Assembly: GCF_029227915.1 (NCBI RefSeq)
Contig: NC_079886.1
Coordinates: forward strand, 13,449,001-13,513,000
DNA length: 64,000 bases
Origin: Hydractinia symbiolongicarpus
Taxonomy: Eukaryota > Cnidaria > Hydrozoa > Anthoathecata > Hydractiniidae
Direction: 5' to 3'
Positions 24,107 to 32,345 of this stretch are shown here, piece after piece (position 1 is the stretch's first letter; the number at the start of each line of letters is the position of its first letter). The notes under the pieces are model-generated. The model ran no database searches, was not told the origin of the DNA, and saw only the letters and a list, made by a program, of their open reading frames with translations. Made by a program: the position numbers and the translations under genes.

Positions 24107-25001
24107 CATGTCAAAAAAAAACATATCGTTACAGAGGAAGATGCAGAAAAATTAAGCAGTATTTATTACAACCCAGAACATCTTTGGTTTGGATGAAAAG
24201 CCGTTAAACTATTGGTTGAGGAGAGCAAATTACCACGTAAAAGAGTCGTTCATTGGTTATCCAGGCAATTAATATGGCTACGGCAAATTCGAGGTCCAAA
24301 AAAGATTGATTACCCTCATTTTACAATTACAAAACCGAACGAAATGCACCAGTTTGATCTACTGTACATGCCCCATGACAAGCTGTATGGCAACACATAC
24401 AAATATATTCTAACAGGGATCGATGTGGCCTCGAGATATAAAGTGGCGAGACCTCTGCGCACAAAAAAAGCCAGCGAGGTTGCGGCCATGATCAAAGATA
24501 TATATAAGGCAGGACCCTTACGCTATCCTACTATTTTTCAATGTGATAACGGCTCTGAGTTCAAGTCAGACGTTGCAAAACTTTTGGAATCACAAGGGGT
24601 GGATATTAAACGAGCTACCACCAAATATCATCATACGTTTACGGCGTTCGTTGAATCGTGCAACAAAGTACTTGCAGAAAGACTACTCAAGCCCTAAGAT
24701 GCACAAGAGTTGGTCACTAAGGAGGCTAGTAGTACATGGGTGAAACACCTGTACACTATAGTGAAAGGCCTCAATAACACCAAGACTGCAATGATTGGAA
24801 TGAAACCGTCAAAGGCTATGAAGTTGGAGGATGTAACACTTATAAAAAACCAAGAGTTCCCCGAGGAAAAACCTTTGCGTGAAGATGGGTTGTACCTCTA
24901 TTTTTTTCAACCGGGAGAGGCGCATGGAGATCAAAAAAGACGTGCGACTGATGCTTTTTGGAGCAAGAAAACGTATAGGCTTGATCGAATTGTAGCTAGT
25001 T
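24107..25001 (+). pseudogene. Polinton rve-type integrase
   Basis: DDE integrase that would insert the linear element. After an early frame change it reads NPEHLWFG, a TGA, then HWLSRQLIWLRQIRGPKKI. QFDLLYMPHDKLYGN follows (first Asp), then LTGIDVASRYKVARPLRTK, QCDNGSEFKS (second Asp) and HHTFTAFVESCNK (Glu). A TAA interrupts at 24696, and the C-terminal chromo-like part RRATDAFWSKKTYRLDRIV is kept to about 25000. There the sequence stops matching P2, where P2 begins. All three catalytic acids are visible but the gene has at least one shift and two stops. Confidence 0.85.
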
Positions 25002-25229
25002 TAGGGGGTCATGATATACCGTTTTTTTGTGAATTTGCGGTCAAACTCTTATAAAAATTATCATACAGAATTTTGCTTGTGACGTCACAACTTTTTGTCA
25101 CGCTCCATTGCACAAAATATCGTTGATCATCAGCAAAAAATCCACTGACCATCAACGCATGCGCAATAAAAAGGGGAATTCCAAACTTGTTCTGCAATCT
25201 TCGGACTTTGTTGAAAGTATATAATAAAG

Positions 25230-25439
25230 ATGAGTTGGTTTCACAGTATTTCGGACCATGCCAAGACGCCGGAAATGTGTAACAAAGTTGTCGAAAATAA
25301 TCCCCATCTACTCAAATATGTCCCGGACTGGTTCAAGACGCAAGACTATCCCTACCTATTCAAGTATGTCCCCAAAAGGTTCAGGACGCAAAACATGTGC
25401 GACAACATGTGTCCAATATGTAGCTTCGGACCTTGTTAG
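25230..25439 (+). CDS. short repeat protein (DUF4116-like)
   Basis: ATG 25230 follows TATAATAAA by one base. Sixty-nine residues with repeated phrases (LLKYVPDWFKTQ, LFKYVPKRFRTQ) and Cys at fixed places, in the style of the DUF4116-like repeats found in large DNA viruses and protists. It ends in a CPICSFGPC knuckle. It could be truncated, as such proteins are usually longer. Role unknown. Confidence 0.45.
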   Translation: MSWFHSISDHAKTPEMCNKVVENNPHLLKYVPDWFKTQDYPYLFKYVPKRFRTQNMCDNMCPICSFGPC

Positions 25440-25451
25440 AATGTATATAAA

Positions 25452-25805
25452 ATGGTACTCTGTTACTGGTGCTCTGTAGAACTATGTGACACCATCAGGT
25501 GCCCCATGAGATACAACCCTCCACAGGTGAGTACAAAACATACAGCGAAATCAGGCTTTTTTCATATGATGGAAAATATGGCTCCCCACATGAAGGATGG
25601 TAGTAAGTACATATACGAGGGCTACTTTTGTGGGGATGCATGCTGCCTGGCCTACGTGGAAGAGCGAAAGTTGTATGACAGCGCGTACGAAATGTCGGTT
25701 TGGTTGTTGAAAAGGCGCTATAAGGGAGGGCCCGCACCGGATTGGAGACGCCTCGAAAGATTTGGAGGTGACTTGACGCAAAAGGAATTTTTGGGGTTGG
25801 TTTGA
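25452..25805 (+). CDS. FCS/MYM-type zinc-finger protein, VLTF2-like
   Basis: An intact 117-residue protein with CYWCSVELCD, later GYFCGDACCLAYVEER and a C-terminal WRRLERFGGDLTQKEF. The spacing of Cys pairs, the aromatic-x-C plus C-x-x-AY motif and the FGG-L-x-x-EF ending recall the viral late transcription factor 2-like zinc fingers of nucleocytoplasmic large DNA viruses. If so it could direct late gene expression of the element. I rate this as a family resemblance only. The start lies beside TATATAAAATG, and no break is seen. Confidence 0.5.
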   Translation: MVLCYWCSVELCDTIRCPMRYNPPQVSTKHTAKSGFFHMMENMAPHMKDGSKYIYEGYFCGDACCLAYVEERKLYDSAYEMSVWLLKRRYKGGPAPDWRRLERFGGDLTQKEFLGLV

Positions 25806-25839
25806 AATATCTTACAACGTGGTTGTAAGATATAATAAA

Positions 25840-26028
25840 ATGTACGTCAACTGTCAATCAAAATTTAATATTTTCGGAACCGCAACGTTGATTGCATTTA
25901 TGGCCGGCGTAGGTATATCCTTACCTTTTATGGCCCTGGCACTAGTACAGGAATCAGAGAAGGAGGGGTCCAATGAACGGAGGATTAAAGACCTGAAGGA
26001 TCTTCTTGATGTCTTAATAAATGAATGA
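25840..26028 (+). CDS. small membrane protein
   Basis: ATG 25840 directly follows TATAATAAA. It has 62 residues, with a hydrophobic helix (LIAFMAGVGISLPFMALAL) near residues 16-34 and a charged cytosolic-type tail (ERRIKDLKDLLDVL). It overlaps the next gene by 8 bases. Possibly a virion membrane peptide. Confidence 0.45.
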   Translation: MYVNCQSKFNIFGTATLIAFMAGVGISLPFMALALVQESEKEGSNERRIKDLKDLLDVLINE

Positions 26029-26227
26029 ACAATGTAATGACTGCGAAAGGGTACTTGATGCATATGACAGATTTACCTGCGGGCGTAGGTTCGTGGTAAG
26101 TGGTAAAATGTTATGCTGGTACTGTTACCATGAACATATCACATATAACGGAGGAGGCTGTGCATGTACCATGACATGTAATTCTCTGAAGTCATTCAAA
26201 ATAAATAAAGGGGATGCTGAAATTTGA
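26021..26227 (+). CDS. Cys-rich small protein
   Basis: Sixty-eight residues with CNDCERVLD, CGRRFVV, CWYCYHEH and CACTMTC, enough Cys/His for two zinc sites. Overlaps both neighbours (8 bases upstream, 14 downstream), as in compact viral gene arrays. No family recognised. Confidence 0.4.
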   Translation: MNEQCNDCERVLDAYDRFTCGRRFVVSGKMLCWYCYHEHITYNGGGCACTMTCNSLKSFKINKGDAEI

Positions 26228-26785
26228 GAACGAGCATGTTAGCACTAAATTTTTCTACAACTTAGCCGCTACGTTTACAGACATCAACGATATCAATGTG
26301 GAGTACTTAACGGTGTCAGATGTGATTCCTGCAAATGCAGGTAAGGATCAAAGGTACATTATAGGGTGCAATACGCAGGACCTTGAGGTGGCCCTCGGGG
26401 TGAAGACACCGAAAATCTGGTCCGCGCATGGGGTGACATGGTATAACGCCAATGCAGTACCGGCAATGAGCCTGAGGAATACCCCGATTGGGTTGCAAAG
26501 TATCGAAAAATATGGCAAAAAATCGAAGATTTGATATCCGAGCAATTAACGACGGAGCCTGTTAAGAAAGACCGCTGTGTGAACGCCAAACTTAAATATT
26601 ACAAAGATGCAATTACCACCAAATTTTATGGTATGCCTGTACCCTACGATGAGCTCTGTCAGGTCAGTGCCATCCTGGGTATTTCATCGGCATATGTACA
26701 AGGCAAAAACCACTACCCACAGGTGCATATTACGGAATGTCGGTACAAGGACTTTAAAAAGGAATGGTTGCTGGGCGAGGATTAG
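26214..26785 (+). pseudogene. conserved unknown Polinton-type protein
   Basis: Two pieces (26214-26534 and a second frame to 26785) form one protein of about 190 residues with a frame change near 26490. The first half starts KFENEHVSTKFFYNL and includes KTPKIWSAHGVTWYN; the second contains TTKFYGMPVPYDELCQ, SAILGISSAYVQGKN and YPQVHITECRYKD. The second half resembles a family I know only as uncharacterised cnidarian proteins. No catalytic pattern is evident. Confidence 0.45.
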
Positions 26786-26880
26786 AAAAACATATATTTT
26801 ATACTCAGGTGGGGACTCTACATAGTGCTTGAAAATTGCACAGATTGACGTTTTTTTAAATTTCGTCTTTCCCCTCCTCC

Positions 26881-27448
26881 CTACCCTTGGCAACCAACTG
26901 GGCTCTCCTCCTGTTCGTTGATAGCATTCATGATCCTATTAAACCTCTGCTCTTTGAGCAGCATATACCTCTTCTTTTCACGGCTAATCAGGCTATATTC
27001 GTGGTCACTGATAACGCCATTTTCCATTGCCTTGCTGATCAGGTCTACAATCGAGTTTAGTTTCGCCTCCGCAAGTAGCCTTATACTATCATGTTTTTTG
27101 GATTTAACACGCAACCTTTTAGAGGCGTTCCGGAGACTGGCCTGCCCTATTCCGGCTGCAATTGTGAGTGCCCCATGGCACAGGCCAGGGGAACCCCCAA
27201 ACCCGAGACCATAGCTCCGATCCCAAGCCCTGACGTAATCACACTTACGCCAAGCAGACCATGGTCGCAGAACCGTACCCATGTATTATGGATTTTGAAT
27301 AAAGTCTATTCCGCTCCTTTATTTCATCACGGAGATATTGTTCTACTTCCTCTATTTTTTTAAGCCTGAAGATTTGTCCCTCATCCTGATCAGAGCCTTG
27401 CGCAGGTGCACTCGGTAAACTGGGATAAAGTTTGCTGATATCGCTCAT
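26881..27448 (-). pseudogene. conserved YPSLPSAP-family protein
   Basis: ATG 27448 follows ATAGAATAAAG. The N-terminus is MSDISKLYPSLPSAP, then an amphipathic helix (IEEVEQYLRDEIKERNRLYS). After a shift near 27250 comes a glycine-rich hydrophobic stretch. Following a second shift there is a helical C-terminal domain (KKHDSIRLLAEAKLNSIVDL). The plan of Pro-rich start, coiled coil, membrane-like Gly-rich centre and helical tail is shared by many uncharacterised cnidarian proteins. It might be a virion membrane protein. Two frame changes make it a pseudogene. Confidence 0.5.
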
Positions 27449-27459
27449 CTTTATTCTAT

Positions 27460-28118
27460 CAGAATGCACATGGTTATATTGAAAAACGTGACGTTCTTTT
27501 CGTGATTGTAGACTTCTGTATAAACTCCAGACGGTCCGTGGAGCCTTTTCATGGAAGGTAAACAGGGGTATCAAAACTCCAGGTTAACATGTCTCCCCAG
27601 GCGTTTAACTCCTTGGTAGGAAGCAAGGCCAGAACCTTGGATTCTTTGCCATCCAAAAGGCAGTCGTCTTCATCCAATTGTGGACAAGTAAGTCTCAATT
27701 TCTAATATGTATCGGTCCTGTATAAACTGTCGTAGTCACCCTTCATATAATACTTTTATGCGGGGTCGTAGGGCAGCCCCAATAGCTCCTGCAATGGTCG
27801 ATGAATCACCACCGAGTAACCGTCACCGACACGGAGTCTACAGTACACATTTTTCAATAGAAATAGGTTAATCTCACACTCCGCCTGACTGTTGGCAATA
27901 GCTGGGATGTCCTCGATCCTATACAAACCCTTCATAATGTCTATACGAGTCACCCTCTGATCAGGTCCAACTTTTCTGATCGTAATGTCATTGTAACTGT
28001 ATACGTTCAACCATCCAGTCTTGATACTGATCGATTTCAAGGCAATGCGGGTGTCCTGTGCCAGGTAGTCCTCGAAGATCGTAGGTTTATCGATATTAGT
28101 AATGTACAGTTGTTTCAT
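27460..28118 (-). pseudogene. candidate minor capsid protein, broken
   Basis: Starts with MKQLYITNIDKPTIFEDYL at 28118, continues with beta-rich segments (RIALKSISIKTGWLNVY, VYCRLRVGDGYSVVIHRPL) and reaches LQELLGLPYDPA before a TAA at about 27756. The reading continues after it with LRLTCPQLDEDDC and WSFDTPVYLP, then shifts frame and ends near 27460. The L-LG-hydrophobic motif after a strand-rich domain is reminiscent of penton or minor capsid proteins of Polinton-like viruses, and the gene lies in the morphogenesis half. The identification is tentative; it could equally be a fibre or receptor-binding protein. Confidence 0.4.
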
Positions 28119-28119
28119 T

Positions 28120-28142
28120 CCCTTTCTTCTAACAAGAAAGGG
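28120..28142. promoter_or_regulatory. palindrome between divergent P2 genes
   Basis: CCTTTCTT and AAGAAAGG form an inverted repeat with a short spacer directly upstream of the minus-strand gene start and just before the plus-strand gene. It is a possible shared operator or hairpin. Confidence 0.35.
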
Positions 28143-28143
28143 A

Positions 28144-28647
28144 CTGAACATATACCAATACAATTACTCGGCAAAGTACAAGTCCAACAGGGGTAAATGG
28201 CTACTTGGTGTTACAAATTTGGAGCACCAGGACCTCTACGTGAGCACAGAGTCCCATATTTCTGTGGTATTCCCGGAGTTCACGAAGTACGCCATCAAGG
28301 TCTCAACGACCTATCTCAATGACCCTGTTAGTGTGGGGTGGAAAGGGCAAGCGTTGAATTACTGGAATATTCAGGTAAATTTCGCCGCCCATTGCGCAAC
28401 AACAGCCCTAGGCATCTGTACCAAGCACATGACGGGCTCAGTACCCCGTATCAACTCGATTTTTAAATTCCATGTTTATTACCATATACATCGCATCCTG
28501 GCAAGGATGAAGGTACCCATGCCGTATGACGATGGGTTCAAACAGTATAAAAATCCCTACTCCACATCCGGATACGCACAGGTATGCGGCGAGTACGGTC
28601 TAGATGCTAATGCGCTGTATAAATTAAGGTTGTCATGTCGTCATTGA
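28144..28647 (+). CDS. conserved unknown protein (GKWLLGVTN family)
   Basis: An open frame without a clear start codon in its first 25 codons, so the true ATG is probably mutated or upstream. Features are GKWLLGVTN, VVFPEFTKYAIKVSTTYLN, WKGQALNYWNIQVNFAAHCA, FKFHVYYHIHRILARM and a C-terminal NPYSTSGYAQVCGEYG. It belongs to a family of long uncharacterised proteins found in cnidarian genomes; no enzymatic motif is visible. It overlaps the following gene by 13 bases in another frame and probably formed one functional unit with it. Confidence 0.45.
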   Translation: MNIYQYNYSAKYKSNRGKWLLGVTNLEHQDLYVSTESHISVVFPEFTKYAIKVSTTYLNDPVSVGWKGQALNYWNIQVNFAAHCATTALGICTKHMTGSVPRINSIFKFHVYYHIHRILARMKVPMPYDDGFKQYKNPYSTSGYAQVCGEYGLDANALYKLRLSCRH

Positions 28648-29327
28648 CAGATGGTAGATGGTGGCCGCAGGTTGACGGTGATTGGGCCAAGTCTATTATA
28701 CCCACAAACCAAGGTCTGACGTCAGAGGGCTTGACAAAGCTGAGTGAGAGCATCAGGGTTTATGTGATCCTATTGCTGGGATCGCAAGCAGGTGCCAAAG
28801 CATCCTTGATTGGATCTAATGCAGACAATTATACAGCAAGGCAAAATCTAGTACAGAAATTTGAGGCTATGGTAGAACGTCGGGAAAATGTAAGCCATGA
28901 CATCACCGAATTCCAGAAGGTATTGCAATATGCTAGAACTCCGGTGAACTTTGCCGTAATGCACCACGTGTATATGCTACCATCCGATATGAACCTGCGT
29001 ATAGGCAAAATCGTGTGGTACAACAACAATATTTTGATCGCACTCGCAAATACAATGATCGGTATACGGCTTGACCTAAATAACAAGCCTATTGTGCAGC
29101 ATGCCACGCCTCTCGGGCATACTGCCAAAACACCTGTGTATATTCCAAAGCATACCACACCTCCTATACATACCATACCACCTACAACCCCAAAGCATGC
29201 CACCGGGCATTTGGCATCTACCAAATCACCCCCTAGGCATACAACACCTATTACACGCCCATACATAATACCCCAGATATACAGGTACATGTCACGCCCC
29301 ATATACCTAAACCACCACCACAAAACC
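28635..29327 (+). pseudogene. conserved unknown protein with Pro/His-rich tail, cut by copia
   Basis: About 150 folded residues (for example GLTSEGLTKLSESIRVYVILLLGSQ cut here as GLTSEGLTKLSES and YVILLLGSQAG) are followed by APVNFA-like TPVNFAVMHHVYMLPSDMN. A Thr/Pro/His-rich tail with repeated TP-x-H units starts at about 29090. A frame change near 29250 is likely, because the other frame continues the HVTPHIPKPPP pattern to the copia insertion. Beyond the retrotransposon (32269-32334) that frame gives a hydrophobic ending, TKTTIVITGVGLILAY. The intact protein therefore probably had a stalk and a C-terminal membrane anchor, like a surface spike. This is inference. Confidence 0.45.
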
Positions 29328-29605
29328 TGTTGAAAATAGGCACTCTTGCCGCAAGAACATTCTAGAACCTTGTGTACTATCTAGAAATATAAGGGACATT
29401 GGAGAATATTCCAGAAATAAGATAACTATACTAGAAACTACTAATAGTAAATATAGAACATCTGGAATATACTAGAACATTCTAAAGTATCTTATCTTTA
29501 ATATATAAATAGGAGAACGTCTTGTAAATTTTAGAGTCATAGAGTCATAAAGTTATTGGAGCAGTCGAAGCAACTCTGCAAATATATAAAGTTTACATTT
29601 CAACA
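29328..29605 (+). repeat. copia 5' LTR
   Basis: 278 bp, TG...CA ends, with a TATATAAATA promoter-like element near 29503. Identical by eye to 31990-32267. Confidence 0.93.
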
Positions 29606-29619
29606 GGTTATGGGCCCAG
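29606..29619 (+). promoter_or_regulatory. primer-binding site, initiator tRNA-Met anticodon type
   Basis: GGTTATGGGCCCAG is the complement of the initiator tRNA-Met anticodon stem-loop, not its 3' end. Drosophila copia is known to prime from such a half-tRNA. Confidence 0.75.
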
Positions 29620-29792
29620 TCTATGCCCAAGAAGATTGAATATTTACAGAAATAATATTCAAGAAGAAGAAGCCATCTTGTGTGTCCCACGAGTTTGTTT
29701 TGATTTTGGTTTGGATTGGTGTAAAGTTCGCACGAAAAATCGTATTGTGGAAACCTGAAACGGATTATCCGGATTAGTTGAATACGGAACAA

Positions 29793-30600
29793 ATGGCGAT
29801 GGAAAGCACCAAAGTATTGATAAAACCATTGAATGGAACAAACTATGCTACCTGGAAGGTACAGTGTAGAATGGCGTTAATCAAAGATGGACTTTGGGGA
29901 ATTGTTGATGGAAGAGAAAATGCTCCAACTGAAGAGAGAGAAATTCCGAAATTTAATTTGCGTAGAGATCGTGCGTTAGCAACGATTGTTTTGTCGGTGG
30001 AACCAACGCTGTTATACCTGCTTGGACCAGATCCAGAAGATCCTACTGAGGTTTGGAAGAAGTTGGCAGACCAGTTCCAAAAGAAGACATGGAGTAATAA
30101 ATTGACACTACGCAGGAAGTTGTATGACTTGAAGTTGAAAGATGAGCAATCTGTTCAAAAGCACGTTAAAGCTTTGACAGAAATTTTCGATGAACTTGCA
30201 ATTATTGGAGACCCGTTGGATGATGAAAGTAAAGTTGTTCATTTGTTAGCAAGCTTACCAGACTCGTATGATATGCTAGTTATAGCTCTGGAGGCTAGTG
30301 CTGAAGTACCGAAGCTTGAAGTCGTAACTGAACGATTGTTACACGAGGAAAGCAAGCGGAAAGATAAGGACACTTTGGAAACGAATGTCAAAGCAATGAC
30401 ATCGAATCATGGAAAGCCAAGAAAGGGACCCAGATGTTATCACTGTGGAAAGATTGGTCATGTGAAACGATATTGCAAAGAATTAACGAAGAAGTTCGAG
30501 AGACAGACTCCTTCGACGTACGGTAAAAATCGAATGAAGCCGCAAAATGTGTGTACGGCTGAAGAAGAAGAAGATGATGACGAAGAAATCATCAGCGATT
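29793..30600 (+). CDS. gag: copia Gag
   Basis: Starts at ATG 29793 (MAMESTKVLIKPLNG). Domain order: DUF4219-like N-terminus (GTNYATWKVQCRMAL), the UBN2/retrotran_gag core (LADQFQKK, LRRKLYDLKLK, LLASLPDSYD), then one zinc knuckle CYHCGKIGHVKRYC (about residues 214-227). An acidic stretch follows at about 30560-30595. Gag forms the cytoplasmic virus-like particle that packages the RNA. The natural reading is joined at about 30598 to later pol sequence in another frame, so the open frame runs on nonsensically to 30743. Confidence 0.88.
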
Positions 30601-31989
30601 GGCAAGGGACAAACTTGTTAAAGGGTTTGATTATGATGCAACAAAGAAACCGACATTTTGTGAACCGTGCATTGATGGGAAACAAAGCAAAATACCGTTT
30701 CCGAAGACAGGAGGAGATCGATCGAAAAATCTCCTTGGTATAATCCATAGCGACGTTTGTGGAAAGATAGAAACAAAATCACTTAGTGGTGCAGAATATT
30801 TTGTTACATTCATTGACGATAAATCAAGATACGTATGGGTATATGTCATGAAACACAAAAGTGAAGTGTTTGAGAATTTTAAAGAATGGAAAGCAACTGT
30901 GGAAAAATCGACTGGAATTCAGATAAAAACGTTTAGAACTGACAATGGTGGAGAATATACATCCAAAGAGTTCGAAGACTATTTGAAGAAAGAAGGTATT
31001 CATCATGAGTTGACAATTCCGAAAACACCGCAACAAAATGGAGTTGCAGAGAGGATGAACAGAACACTCATGGAATCTGTAAGATCAATGTTAGCAGATT
31101 CAAAGTTACCAAAACGATTTTGGGCCGAAGCCTTGGCTACAGCAACGTACCTTCGTAACCGATGTCCAACGACAGCAGTTAAAGGGAAGACACCCTTTGA
31201 AGTATTAACTGGAAAGAAACCAAATGTCGAAAATCTACGAATTTTTGGATGTGATGCGTATGCTCACGTACCAAAAGATGAAAGAAAGAAACTTGATTCA
31301 AAAACCAAGAAGAGTGTATTTCTTGGATACGGTGATGGAATCAAGGGATATCGTCTATATGACAACGACAAGAAGAGAGTCTTTTACAGCCGAAATGTGA
31401 CATTCAATGAAATCTGTGGTGAATTGAAAGACGACCGTGACATAGACGAACCAAAAGTAGAGATCGAATTACAACCTCGTGAAGAAAACACAGATAATCA
31501 AATACAGGAGGAGCAAGAGCGACAAGTAAGAGAACGACGGCCTCCTGATCGTTACGGAGAATGGGTATACATCACTCAAGAAGAAGATCCAAATACATTT
31601 TCTAAAGCAATCAAAGGACATGATGCAGACAAGTGGATGCAAGCAATGGAAGCCGAATTGGATTCTCTACACAAAAACGAAGTATGGGAGTTGACTGAAT
31701 TACCTCCAAACAGAAAAGTTGTTGGCAGCAAATGGGTATACAAAAAGAAACAAGACTCTGATGGGAATGTGGAACGATACAAAGCAAGATTGGTTGCACA
31801 AGGATACAATCAAAGATATGGAGAAGATTATGACGAAACAACTTCTCCGGTAGTTAGATTCGAATCAATACGAACGTTGATTGGATTGGCAGTCAAGAAA
31901 GAACTTCTCCTACATCAACTCGACGTTGGAACTGCATTTTTGAACGATGATCGGATTGAAGAACCTTACGGACTGCGAGTGAGGAGGAG
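30599..31989 (+). pseudogene. pol: copia Pol remnant: integrase and partial reverse transcriptase
   Basis: The reading enters in the integrase zinc region (FCEPCIDGKQ). It continues through the rve core: HSDVCGKI and VTFIDDKSRYVWVY (first Asp region), TDNGGEYTS (second Asp), and QQNGVAERMNRT (Glu). It then covers the GKKPNVENLRIFGC region and the start of the RT (VGSKWVYKKK, YKARLVAQGYNQ, HQLDVGTAFLN). It stops before the YVDD motif: sequence jumps to a polypurine tract and the 3' LTR. No protease is encoded. The frame stays open into the LTR to 32137. Confidence 0.88.
31979..31989 (+). promoter_or_regulatory. polypurine tract
   Basis: GTGAGGAGGAG immediately before the 3' LTR, the expected plus-strand primer. 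Confidence 0.7.
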
Positions 31990-32267
31990 TGTTGAAAATA
32001 GGCACTCTTGCCGCAAGAACATTCTAGAACCTTGTGTACTATCTAGAAATATAAGGGACATTGGAGAATATTCCAGAAATAAGATAACTATACTAGAAAC
32101 TACTAATAGTAAATATAGAACATCTGGAATATACTAGAACATTCTAAAGTATCTTATCTTTAATATATAAATAGGAGAACGTCTTGTAAATTTTAGAGTC
32201 ATAGAGTCATAAAGTTATTGGAGCAGTCGAAGCAACTCTGCAAATATATAAAGTTTACATTTCAACA
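31990..32267 (+). repeat. copia 3' LTR
   Basis: 278 bp, same sequence as the 5' LTR by eye; followed by the AAACC duplication. Confidence 0.93.
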
Positions 32268-32345
32268 AAACCAACATGAGGATACCAAGACCACCATTGT
32301 TATAACAGGGGTCGGCCTCATCCTTGCATATTAGAAAATAGGTGT

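Larger units (their letters stand above)
15030..25001 (+). mobile_element. Polinton/Maverick-type element, copy P1 (decayed, rearranged)
   Basis: A run of plus-strand genes typical of Polintons/adintoviruses: SAP-like leader plus PolB, a small acidic gene, a membrane protein, a conserved short protein, a zinc-ribbon protein, a coiled small protein and an rve integrase. Every longer gene is broken. The capsid and ATPase genes found in P2 are absent. The left limit is set near the GTCAGGTCGG stretch at about 15040 because coding starts soon after; I could not prove a terminal inverted repeat. The right limit is where the integrase reading stops matching its two relatives, at about 25000, where P2 begins. 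Confidence 0.75.
29328..32267 (+). mobile_element. Ty1/copia LTR retrotransposon, internally deleted, young
   Basis: Two 278-bp LTRs (TGTTGAAAAT...TTTCAACA) that I read as identical bound 2384 bp of internal DNA. A 5-bp target duplication AAACC flanks it (29323-29327 and 32268-32272). Gag is whole. Protease, most of the reverse transcriptase, and RNase H are missing, so this is a non-autonomous derivative. It disrupts a P2 gene and is the youngest datable insertion here. Confidence 0.93.

Noticed and set aside
28829-29323. 164-codon minus-strand open frame
   Set aside because: Opposite strand of the Pro/His-rich protein; its apparent Gly/Val-rich composition is the complement of the TP-x-H repeats.
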